From contig CAKUGH010000006.1 of the NCBI GenBank assembly GCA_934654605.1, positions 1-54,272 of the forward strand: 54,272 nucleotides of DNA. The letters are read 5' to 3'. Each line of letters begins with the position of its first letter. Positions within the stretch are counted from its first letter, which is position 1. Positions 44,195 to 51,346 of this stretch are shown here, piece by piece. This DNA is from an uncultured Collinsella sp. (GTDB taxonomy: Bacteria; Actinomycetota; Coriobacteriia; Coriobacteriales; Coriobacteriaceae). The translations under genes and the position numbers were made by a program. Under the pieces are notes generated by a model. It was not told the origin of the DNA and did not search any database. It was given only the letters and a program-made list of their open reading frames with translations.

Positions 44195-44980
44195 ATGGCA
44201 GATACCGCCACTACCGGCGCCGCGGCCGCCGCACAAAACCAAGAGCCGCTCATCCGCGTCGAGGGCCTGCGAAAGAGCTTCGGCTCGCTCGAGGTGCTCA
44301 AGGGCATCGACCTTGCCGTCAACCCCGGCGAGGTCGTCACCATCATCGGCGCCTCTGGTTCGGGTAAGTCGACCTTCCTGCGTTGCCTCAACCTGCTCGA
44401 GACCCCGGACGCGGGCCACATCTGGTTCCACGGCCAGGATCTTACGGCCGAGCGCTGCAACATCAATAAACTCCGCGAGGACATCGGCATGGTGTTCCAG
44501 GGCTTTAACCTGTTCAACAACATGGATGTGCTCGACAACTGCACGCTCGCGCCCGTCACGCTCAAAAAGATGAGCAAGGCCGAGGCCGAAAAGGTCGCGT
44601 TAGAGCATCTGACGAGCGTGGGACTTGAAAAGTTCGCACACGCCGCCGTGGGTCGCCTGTCCGGCGGCCAAAAGCAGCGCGTGGCCATCGCCCGCGCCCT
44701 GTGCATGAATCCGCAGATCATGCTGTTCGACGAGCCGACCTCCGCGCTCGACCCCGAGATCGTGGGCGAGGTGCTCGAGGTCATGCGCAAGCTTGCTGCC
44801 GACGGCATGACCATGGTGGTCGTCACGCACGAGATGGCCTTTGCCCGCACCGTCTCCGACCGCGTGGTCTTTATGGACAAGGGCGTGGTGCTTGAGGACG
44901 CCGCGCCGGCCGAACTCTTCGGCAACCCCAAACACCAGCGCACCCGCGAGTTCCTCTCGCGCTATCTCGAGGACAAATAA
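44195..44980 (+). CDS. Polar amino-acid ABC transporter ATP-binding protein
   Basis: 261 residues. Walker A is GASGSGKST, the signature LSGGQKQR, Walker [15 protein letters not shown], and the H loop THEMAFAR; all are consensus. Best matched to the GlnQ/ArtP-type ATPases. The ATG at 44195 (MADTATTG) with CGAGGAG upstream is preferred over an extension into the permease gene. It completes the operon, and a terminator follows. Confidence 0.92.
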   Translation: MADTATTGAAAAAQNQEPLIRVEGLRKSFGSLEVLKGIDLAVNPGEVVTIIGASGSGKSTFLRCLNLLETPDAGHIWFHGQDLTAERCNINKLREDIGMVFQGFNLFNNMDVLDNCTLAPVTLKKMSKAEAEKVALEHLTSVGLEKFAHAAVGRLSGGQKQRVAIARALCMNPQIMLFDEPTSALDPEIVGEVLEVMRKLAADGMTMVVVTHEMAFARTVSDRVVFMDKGVVLEDAAPAELFGNPKHQRTREFLSRYLEDK

Positions 44981-45003
44981 CCGACCGCAAACGCGTGAAC
45001 GAC

Positions 45004-45033
45004 AGGGCCGCTCCGGTGGGGCGGCCTTTGTCG
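45004..45033 (+). terminator. Terminator after the amino-acid importer
   Basis: AGGGCCGC (45004-45011) and GCGGCCTT (45021-45028) pair over 8 bases with one wobble, followed by TGTCGT. Moderate strength. Confidence 0.55.
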
Positions 45034-45052
45034 TCACAATCGAAAGGATGTC

Positions 45053-46468
45053 ATGGCCGAGGTTTGGCGCTTCTTTGCGCATGAGGATGATTTTGCCGAT
45101 ATAGACGAGGCTGGCGCGTGTGAGCGCTTGGGCCGCGTGCTGTCGTTTCCGACGATTTCGAGCATGGATGCCGAGGCGGTGGACTGGCGGCCGTTTGCCG
45201 ACCTGCGCGCCTATATGCAGCAGGCCTGGCCGCGCGTGTTCGCGGCGGGCGAGGTTGAGCTCATCGACCATTCGCTGTTGGTGACGCTTGCCGGCTCCAA
45301 CCCCGCCCTTAAGCCCGTTATGCTCATGGGTCACATGGACGTGGTTCCCGTGGTACCGGGTACCGAGGAAGATTGGGCTCACGCCCCCTTTAGCGGACAC
45401 GTGGACGACACCTACATTTGGGGTCGTGGCGCAATCGACATGAAAGACCAGGTCGCAGGCATTCTCGAGGCGGTTGAGTATGCACTTACACACGGTTGGC
45501 AGCACGAGCGCACGCTGCTGCTCGCCTTTGGTCAGGACGAGGAGACCACGCAGTACGGCGCGGGTGCCATCGGCCGCGCGCTCGAGGAGCGCGGCATTGA
45601 GCTTGAGTACCTGATCGACGAGGGCGACTACCGTATCGTTCCATCTGCCGAGTATGCCGCGGGCGAGGGCTGGCTCATGCATGCCGACCTGGCCGAGAAG
45701 GGCTATGCCGACATTGTGCTCAAGACACAGAGCGCGGGCGGGCATTCTTCCAACCCCTACGGCGGCACGTCGCTCGAGGTGCTCAGCCGTGCTATCGCCG
45801 CAATCTGCGATATCGAATGGCCGACGCGTGTGACCGACCTGCTTGCCGCGCAGCTCGTCGAGCTGGGGCTCTACACGGCCGACGAGATTGCCGCCAACAA
45901 GGACGCCATCGTGCGCGATTGCCTTGCCAGCAAGAAGCTCTATCCGCTCGTAACGACCACCTGCGCGCCCACGCAGATCGAGGGCGGCAGCACCGGTGCC
46001 AACGTGATGCCACAGGATATGTGGGCCAATATCAACTTCCGTATGCTCGAGGGAACGAACGTGGCCGACGTCGTGACGCGCTGCCGCGAGGCGGTTGCTG
46101 CGGCAGGTCTTGCCGGGCGCGTGGAGGTCGAACTTGGCCCCGGCAGCTCCGAACCTTCGCCGTCCCCGCGCATTGGCGGCCCTGGCCTCGAAGCTGTCCG
46201 CTCCGTTGCCGCCCGCTATTTCCGTGATCCAAAGGGGGCGGAGGAAAACGGATCATCCGAGCCGTTGGCGATTGTGCCATCCACGGTCATCGGTGCGACC
46301 GACGCTGCCAACTACCAGCGCATTTGCCCTGAGTGCATTCGCTTCTCGGCCTTTGTGGTGGATGATGGCGAATGTGACCGCGGCGTCCACGGCACCAACG
46401 AGCGCATCACCCGCCGAGCCTACCTCCAAGGCATCCGCTTCCTCATCGCCCTGCTCCAGACGCTCTAG
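45053..46468 (+). CDS. M20-family metallopeptidase
   Basis: 471 residues. Zinc ligands are seen in GHMDVVP (His94, Asp96), RGAIDMKDQ (bridging Asp129) and QDEETTQ (Glu163/Glu164). The dimerisation domain (~200-370) includes AGGHSSNPYGGTS, and the last ligand His is in RGVHGTNE. These enzymes hydrolyse short peptides or N-acyl amino acids. The close position behind an amino-acid importer suggests use of small peptides, but a terminator separates them. The start has a GAAAGGA ribosome site. Confidence 0.9.
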   Translation: MAEVWRFFAHEDDFADIDEAGACERLGRVLSFPTISSMDAEAVDWRPFADLRAYMQQAWPRVFAAGEVELIDHSLLVTLAGSNPALKPVMLMGHMDVVPVVPGTEEDWAHAPFSGHVDDTYIWGRGAIDMKDQVAGILEAVEYALTHGWQHERTLLLAFGQDEETTQYGAGAIGRALEERGIELEYLIDEGDYRIVPSAEYAAGEGWLMHADLAEKGYADIVLKTQSAGGHSSNPYGGTSLEVLSRAIAAICDIEWPTRVTDLLAAQLVELGLYTADEIAANKDAIVRDCLASKKLYPLVTTTCAPTQIEGGSTGANVMPQDMWANINFRMLEGTNVADVVTRCREAVAAAGLAGRVEVELGPGSSEPSPSPRIGGPGLEAVRSVAARYFRDPKGAEENGSSEPLAIVPSTVIGATDAANYQRICPECIRFSAFVVDDGECDRGVHGTNERITRRAYLQGIRFLIALLQTL

Positions 46469-46502
46469 AATGTGACAAAGGGACTGTCCCTTTGTCACAT
46501 TC
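46468..46502. repeat. TGTGACAAAGGG palindrome, copy 4
   Basis: A perfect 35-base palindrome with 17-bp arms (GAATGTGACAAAGGGAC and its complement) around a T. Its first base is the last base of the peptidase stop codon. Confidence 0.9.
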
Positions 46503-46583
46503 CGTGCGGGTTATATGCAGGTTTGCCTGCGCACGCTATCATGTATGGGTTAGACCGCAACTATGTACCCCATACGCGAAGGG

Positions 46584-46616
46584 ATGCGCATGTATCTGAA
46601 GATCGACATGTTCTAG
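46584..46616 (+). CDS. Possible leader mini-ORF upstream of prfA
   Basis: An ATG at 46584, or better at 46590 because GAAGGG lies at 46578-46583, opens a tiny frame encoding MYLKIDMF that stops at 46616. It lies 81 bases before prfA. It could be a leader peptide or chance. I see no attenuator hairpin that would make its translation regulatory. Confidence 0.25.
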   Translation: MRMYLKIDMF

Positions 46617-46697
46617 CCGGGCTTACCCCCGCAGTGGCGCCGCGCGCCCCATCAATTCTGCCGATTTTCACCTTCACGCATATAAAGGAGTCCCGCC

Positions 46698-47765
46698 ATG
46701 CGCGACAAGCTCGAAAAGATCATCAAGGCCTACGAGGAGCTCGAGAAGAAGCTCTCCGACCCCGCCGTCGCCTCCGACATCAAGGAGTTCACGCGTCTCA
46801 ACAAGGAGTACGCGCACCAGTCCGACCTCATCGCCGCCTCGCGCGAGTACATCGGCGCGCTCGATGACATCGAGGCCGCCAAGGAGATGCTCCGCGACAC
46901 GACCGACGCGGACGAGAAGGAGATGCTCCAGATGGACATCTCCGAGAACGAGGAGAAACTTCCCCAGCTCGAGGAAGACATCAAGTACATGCTCATCCCG
47001 AGCGACCCCAACGACGACAAGAACACCATCGTCGAGATCCGCTCCGCCGCCGGTGGTGACGAGGCCGCCATCTTTGCCGGTGACTTGTACAAGATGTATC
47101 AGCGCTTCTGCGAGTCGCGCGGCTGGAAGACCACCGTGCTCGACTCCAGCCCCAGCGAGGCCGGCGGCTTTAAGTCCATCGAGTTCAAGGTCGAGGGCGA
47201 CCGCGTCTACTCCGTTATGAAGTTCGAGTCCGGCGTGCACCGAGTCCAGCGCGTTCCCAAGACCGAGTCCCAGGGTCGCATCCAGACCTCCACGGCCACC
47301 GTCGCCGTGCTTCCCGAGGCCGAGGAGATCGACGTCCAAATCAACCAGTCCGACCTGCGCATCGACACCTACTGCGCCTCCGGCCCTGGCGGTCAGTGCG
47401 TTAACACCACCTACTCCGCCGTGCGCATCACCCACCTGCCCACCAACACCGTGGTGCAGTCGCAGGAGCAGCGCTCCCAGATCCAGAACCGCGAGGTCTG
47501 CATGCAGATGCTGCGTGCCCGTCTGTACGAGATGGAGCTCGAGAAGCAGCAGGCTGAGCTTGGCGCCGAGCGCCAGAGCCAGATCGGCCACGGCAACCGT
47601 TCCGAGAAGATCCGTACCTACAACCAGCCCCAGGACCGCGTGACCGATCACCGCATCGGCTTCAACTCCACCTACAACGGCGTCCTCCTGGGCGACCAGC
47701 TCGGCACCGTCATCGAGGCACTAGCCGCCGCCGAGCGAGCCGAGAAGCTGGCACAGGCAGTCTAA
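46698..47765 (+). CDS. prfA: Peptide chain release factor 1
   Basis: 355 residues, the normal RF1 length. The catalytic GGQ motif is at 231-233, within SGPGGQCVNTTYSAVRITH. The N-terminal helical domain and the GDEAAIFAGDLYKMY segment are typical of class I factors. RF1 reads UAA and UAG and triggers release of the peptide. Its Gln is methylated by PrmC, encoded downstream. The ATG at 46698 has an AAAGGAG ribosome site. Confidence 0.96.
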   Translation: MRDKLEKIIKAYEELEKKLSDPAVASDIKEFTRLNKEYAHQSDLIAASREYIGALDDIEAAKEMLRDTTDADEKEMLQMDISENEEKLPQLEEDIKYMLIPSDPNDDKNTIVEIRSAAGGDEAAIFAGDLYKMYQRFCESRGWKTTVLDSSPSEAGGFKSIEFKVEGDRVYSVMKFESGVHRVQRVPKTESQGRIQTSTATVAVLPEAEEIDVQINQSDLRIDTYCASGPGGQCVNTTYSAVRITHLPTNTVVQSQEQRSQIQNREVCMQMLRARLYEMELEKQQAELGAERQSQIGHGNRSEKIRTYNQPQDRVTDHRIGFNSTYNGVLLGDQLGTVIEALAAAERAEKLAQAV

Positions 47766-47840
47766 GTTCCGCCGTTCTACCGAACGGCGGACCAGCCGAC
47801 GCTGCGCGGGCCGCATTTGGACAATCTGACGTTCAACTTC

Positions 47841-47877
47841 AAGGGCGCGACCAGAAGGTCAGCGCCCTTTCGTTTCA
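47841..47877 (+). terminator. Terminator of prfA
   Basis: AAGGGCGC (47841-47848) pairs with GCGCCCTT (47862-47869), with inner GACC/GGTC pairing, followed by TCGTTT. It shows that prfA is transcriptionally separate from prmC here. Confidence 0.75.
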
Positions 47878-47930
47878 CATCACCTTGTCACAAATGCGAC
47901 CCGCTCGCTGGCGTTGCCAACACATCGATG

Positions 47931-48093
47931 TAGTCGTTGGGGACGTTCCTTTTCTGGGTAGTCGTTGGGGACGTTCTTATGCTCAACCTGCGGCATTGCC
48001 TTGGTCCGGATGTGGCAGTTAGGGACGTTCCTTTTCTGCCGGCAGTTTGGGACACTCCTTGGGTAGTCATTGGGGACGCTTTTAAATGACTAC
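47931..48093. repeat. Cluster of GGGACGTTCCTTTTCT units
   Basis: Four tandem, diverged units: TAGTCGTTGGGGACGTTCCT (from 47931), TAGTCGTTGGGGACGTTCTT (from 47959), a 47-base unit (48014-48060) nearly identical to 27225-27271, and GTAGTCATTGGGGACGCTTT (from 48063), whose ends GTAGTCATT and AATGACTAC (48085-48093) are inverted repeats. Confidence 0.8.
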
Positions 48094-48408
48094 TGTGGGT
48101 AAATTGCTGTTTGAGTATATTTGGTTTGATTTGGCAGCAAATGAACTGTTTGCCTGCTGAAACCTGATTAAAGCGTTGGCCTACAGCCGAAAATAATGCT
48201 CAAAATATCGTCTAAGAAGTTGCGTGGCATTTTTCGATACGTCGCGCGTCAAGTGATTTGGCAAGTTCTTGGTTAGATATTGGTCAGTTTTGGGGCAACC
48301 TTGCCAAAAGCTTGACGGATGCAAATCTAGACGTCGACGAATGAGCACTTTGAGCGAGCCCGTCTCAAAAATCTTGGCTGATTCTCGATAATCGCATTCA
48401 ATCGTCCC

Positions 48409-48435
48409 TTGCCAAGCGCTGGCCTCGCTTACAAT
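48409..48435 (+). promoter_or_regulatory. Putative prmC promoter
   Basis: TTGCCA (48409-48414) and TACAAT (48430-48435) with a 15-base spacer, 49 bases before the prmC start. The spacer is short, so this is tentative. Confidence 0.4.
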
Positions 48436-48483
48436 CTGCTCCGACATTCGCGCGCCGCCCGGCGCTTAAGAGGGGAGGGCCCC

Positions 48484-49743
48484 ATGGCAAACGAGATCTG
48501 GACCATCAAGCGTTGTCTCGAGTGGACCAAGGAGTACCTGGCCGAGCGCGGCGAGGAACACCCCCGTCTTTCTGCCGAGTGGCTGCTGTGCGCGGCTACG
48601 GGTCTGGCGCGCATCGACTTGTATATGCGCATGGACGAGACCCTTGATGCGGCGCAGCTCGAGACCATGCACGCGGCGGTCGTCCGTCGCGCAAAGGGCG
48701 AGCCGCTGCAGTACATCACCGGCAGCACGCAGTTCCGCATGATCGACGTTGCCTGCGCCCCCGGCGTACTCATCCCGCGTCCCGAGACCGAGATGCTCGT
48801 CGAGGAAGTCCTGAACTACCTGGATGCCGAGGTGCTGAGCCCCGAGGCAGCTGCCCGTCAGCGCGTGGAGTTGCCCTGGAACGATGAAGTCGAGCAGGCC
48901 CGCAAGGCCGAGGCGGCGCTGGCCGATGAGCGCGCGACTGCCGAGCGCCGTGCCGCCAACCTGACGGCTGCCGACGAGGCCGCGCTGGGCAGCGACGTAC
49001 TTGGCAGCCGCGCCTATGCCGAGGAGCTTGCCGATCGCGAGGCCGAGGAAGCCGCCGCGCAGGCGGCAGAAGCAGAGGCCATGGAAACCCCTGAGTCCGA
49101 GCTCGACGAATACGGCATCGCCATTGAGGGCAACGACCAACAGGCGACTCCCGCGCAAGATGCCGCCGAGGCCAGCGTACCTGTTCCAGCCGAGCCCCGC
49201 ATCGCCCGCGTTCTCGAGGTCGGCTGCGGCACGGGTTGCATCTCGCTCTCGCTTGCCTGGGAGCGTCGCAGCCACGTCACCTGCACTGCTACCGATATCG
49301 AGCCGCGCGCCATCGACCTGGCCACCAAAAACCGCGATGCGCTTGGCCTCACGTCCGACGAGGTCGTCTTCAGCCTCACGAACCTGGTGAGCTCCATTCC
49401 CCGCGAAGAGTGGGGCACCTTTGACGTACTCGTCTCCAACCCGCCCTACATCCCCACCGATGTCATGCGCTCGCTGCCGCACGAGGTCAAGGACTTCGAG
49501 CCCGATCTGGCGCTTGAGGGTGGCGCCGACGGCCTCGATATCTTCCGCCGCCTGCTCAATGCGGCACCCTACATGCTGCGCGCCGGCGGCCTGTTTGCCT
49601 GCGAGCTCTACGAGGGCGCGCTCGACGCTGCGGCCGAGCTCTGTCGTCAAGCGGGTCTGTCGGACGTGCGCATCGTCCGCGACCTCACCGATCGTCCCCG
49701 TATCGTCCGAGCCATCGTCACCGAGCCCAAACAGCGCCAGTAA
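48484..49743 (+). CDS. prmC: Release-factor glutamine methyltransferase with large acidic insertion
   Basis: 419 residues, against ~280 in most bacteria. The N-terminal helical domain (~1-85) ends in GEPLQYITGSTQF, followed by LIPRPETEMLVEEVL. SAM motif I is VLEVGCGTGCISLSLA (243-258), and the catalytic motif is VSNPPYIP (NPPY at 319-322). Between PRPETE and motif I, where about 10-20 residues are usual, there are ~125 residues (113-238) rich in Ala and Glu. The catalytic residues are intact, so it should methylate Gln of the GGQ motif in RF1 and RF2. The ATG at 48484 has an AGGGGAGGG ribosome site. Confidence 0.92.
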   Translation: MANEIWTIKRCLEWTKEYLAERGEEHPRLSAEWLLCAATGLARIDLYMRMDETLDAAQLETMHAAVVRRAKGEPLQYITGSTQFRMIDVACAPGVLIPRPETEMLVEEVLNYLDAEVLSPEAAARQRVELPWNDEVEQARKAEAALADERATAERRAANLTAADEAALGSDVLGSRAYAEELADREAEEAAAQAAEAEAMETPESELDEYGIAIEGNDQQATPAQDAAEASVPVPAEPRIARVLEVGCGTGCISLSLAWERRSHVTCTATDIEPRAIDLATKNRDALGLTSDEVVFSLTNLVSSIPREEWGTFDVLVSNPPYIPTDVMRSLPHEVKDFEPDLALEGGADGLDIFRRLLNAAPYMLRAGGLFACELYEGALDAAAELCRQAGLSDVRIVRDLTDRPRIVRAIVTEPKQRQ

Positions 49744-49757
49744 TATTTATTAACTGG

Positions 49758-49787
49758 TTAGCAAAAATTATAAATTAGTTTATAATT
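49758..49787 (+). promoter_or_regulatory. hicAB promoter with overlapping operator
   Basis: TTAGCA (49758-49763), a 17-base spacer and TATAAT (49781-49786) form a strong promoter. A perfect 9-bp inverted repeat AATTATAAA (49766-49774) / TTTATAATT (49779-49787) covers the -10 box, the expected place for HicB autorepression. Confidence 0.7.
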
Positions 49788-49811
49788 AGGACGGCTGAAA
49801 GAGGTCGGCCC

Positions 49812-49997
49812 ATGCAACCTCCTACCTTTCGGGAAATCATTGCTCTACTCAAGCACGATGGATTCGTGAAGGTCGCGCAAGCCGGTAGTCATGCTAAGTA
49901 TGTTTCTGGTGACCGTGTTGTCACCGTGAACTGCTCTTGTGGTGATCGACCAAAGAGGGGCACGTGGGCAAGTATTCGTCGCCAAGCTGGATGGTAG
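49812..49997 (+). CDS. hicA: HicA toxin (mRNA interferase)
   Basis: 61 residues with the double-stranded-RNA-binding-like fold pattern: TFREIIALLKHDGFVKVAQAGSHAKY, in which His27 of GSH is the catalytic residue of HicA toxins. HicA cleaves mRNA to stop growth and is neutralised by HicB. The ATG at 49812 has a GAAAGAGG ribosome site. HicB follows after 11 bases. The catalytic His is present, so the toxin looks functional. Confidence 0.9.
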   Translation: MQPPTFREIIALLKHDGFVKVAQAGSHAKYVSGDRVVTVNCSCGDRPKRGTWASIRRQAGW

Positions 49998-50008
49998 TTG
50001 GAGGCAAA

Positions 50009-50455
50009 ATGAGGCAGCGATTTACCTATGACTGCGTTCTCATAAAAGAAGACGACGGTTACTGCGCCAGCTTCCCGCAGATTCCCGGCGCCTTTGCCGA
50101 TGGCGATACGCGCGAAGAAGCGATTGCCCATGCCACCGAGGCATTGATGGCGTTTTTGGCCGATGACCTCAACAACGGTTTGACTCCGGCAGGGTACGAA
50201 CGCTCGGCCGAGGTCGTGGCCCTTTCAGTCGAAATCGACCACGAGGACGCTCGGGAAGCGGCGTGCCGAACATTTAAAGACGCAGCGCTGGACCTCAAAG
50301 TCTCCGCTCCGCGGATTACCGCGCTGGTCAAAGCCGGAAAGCTCGATGTTGAACTCGTCGACGGCCGTCGGATGATAACGATAGAAAGCATCGAGCGCTA
50401 CGCCGCCCAAGAACGCCACGCCGGCAGGCCAAAGAAGTTCGTGGCCGTCCAATAA
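50009..50455 (+). CDS. hicB: HicB antitoxin with DNA-binding C-terminus
   Basis: 148 residues. The N-terminal degenerate RNase H-like HicB domain (YDCVLIKEDDGYCASFPQIPG...DTREEAIAHATEAL) would block HicA. The C-terminal ~50 residues (APRITALVKAGKLDVELVDG, then IESIERYAAQERHAGRPKK) look like a helix-turn-helix for autoregulation. The ATG at 50009 (TGGAGGC ribosome site) is chosen over an earlier frame overlapping hicA. Together with hicA it forms a type II toxin-antitoxin pair inserted between prmC and tsaC. Confidence 0.9.
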   Translation: MRQRFTYDCVLIKEDDGYCASFPQIPGAFADGDTREEAIAHATEALMAFLADDLNNGLTPAGYERSAEVVALSVEIDHEDAREAACRTFKDAALDLKVSAPRITALVKAGKLDVELVDGRRMITIESIERYAAQERHAGRPKKFVAVQ

Positions 50456-50589
50456 CCCCCTCACTTTCACCGACTACTAGAGCCGCTCACCAAACCAACA
50501 TGCGCTCTGGGCAAATAGGTTGAACGTTTCGTGCGAGAATGCCCCACAGTAAACAAACTTGCACCAGAGCGTAAGGGGCTGGCATACAC

Positions 50590-51330
50590 ATGCAGACGGT
50601 CTATCGGGTATACGAGGGAGCGCGCGAGCCGCATCGGCTTGCCGTCGAGCGTACGGCCGAGGTGCTCGGCTGTGGCGGTCTGGCCCTGATTCCGACCGAG
50701 ACCGTCTATGGTGTCGCTGTGGCAGTTAACGCCTTTTCGGACGCCGTGCCTCAAGATACAAGCGAATTCCCATCGTGGCCGCGAGATCCGCAGGCTACCG
50801 TCAACGGCGCCGCGGTCCCCACACTCGGTACCGGCTATCGTCGTATTTTTACTCTCAAGCAGCGCGAGCTCACCCAAACGGTTGCCTGGCTGGTCGATGA
50901 TGCCGAGGCACTCGACCGCTATGGCGTGGATATCCCTAACGAGGCCCGCGTGCTCGCCCGAAGATGTTGGCCAGGTGCGTTGACCATCGTGGTCAAGGCG
51001 GCCCCCTGCGTGCCGACCTTTATGCGCGCCGCCGACGACACGGTGGCACTTCGCGCTTCGGCCTCGCCCGTGGTGCAAGCGCTCATCCGCGCCTGTGGCA
51101 GCCCCCTTGCCTGCACCAGCGCCAACACGCATGGCGCGCCCGCGCCGGCAAGCTTTGTCACGGTGGAGGAGCGCATCCTGGAGGGGGTCGATGTGGCCGT
51201 CGACGCCGGTGAAACCCCGTGTCGCGACGCCTCGACCATCGTGTCGTTTCAGCACGGCGAACTCCAGATCCTGCGCCAAGGCGCACTTCCCGCATCAGAG
51301 ATCGAGCGGGTCCTGTCCGACCCGATGTAA
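50590..51330 (+). CDS. tsaC: L-threonylcarbamoyladenylate synthase (Sua5/YciO/YrdC family)
   Basis: 246 residues of the YrdC fold. LALIPTETVYGVAV (~33-46) is the hallmark substrate loop, with KQRELTQTVAW, RRCWPGALTIVVKA and SPLACTSANTHGAPAP following. The enzyme makes threonylcarbamoyl-AMP from Thr, bicarbonate and ATP for the t6A37 modification of tRNA. Its place after prmC is the classical prfA-prmC-tsaC neighbourhood, here interrupted by hicAB. glpK follows after 16 bases, so they may be cotranscribed. Confidence 0.9.
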   Translation: MQTVYRVYEGAREPHRLAVERTAEVLGCGGLALIPTETVYGVAVAVNAFSDAVPQDTSEFPSWPRDPQATVNGAAVPTLGTGYRRIFTLKQRELTQTVAWLVDDAEALDRYGVDIPNEARVLARRCWPGALTIVVKAAPCVPTFMRAADDTVALRASASPVVQALIRACGSPLACTSANTHGAPAPASFVTVEERILEGVDVAVDAGETPCRDASTIVSFQHGELQILRQGALPASEIERVLSDPM

Positions 51331-51346
51331 TGGAAAGGTGTAAGCG

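Larger units (their letters stand above)
47766..48483. other. Low-GC intergenic island between prfA and prmC
   Basis: 718 bases without a supported gene. First come a hairpin TCCGCCGTTC-TACC-GAACGGCGGA (47768-47791) and a terminator (47841-47877). Then a cluster of GGGACGTTCC repeats (47931-48093). From ~48095 to 48440 base composition falls clearly below that of the flanking genes. A minus-strand open frame (48181-48447) encodes 88 residues with no recognised family and no ribosome site; it may be a gene remnant. Confidence 0.6.

Noticed and set aside
47931..48093. Insertion sequence remnants
   Set aside because: No transposase fragment or terminal inverted repeat of an IS type is seen; the units fit a short non-coding repeat better.
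48181..48447. 88-codon minus-strand frame in the low-GC island as a real gene
   Set aside because: No ribosome site and no recognised family. It overlaps the probable prmC promoter. Kept only as a possible remnant.
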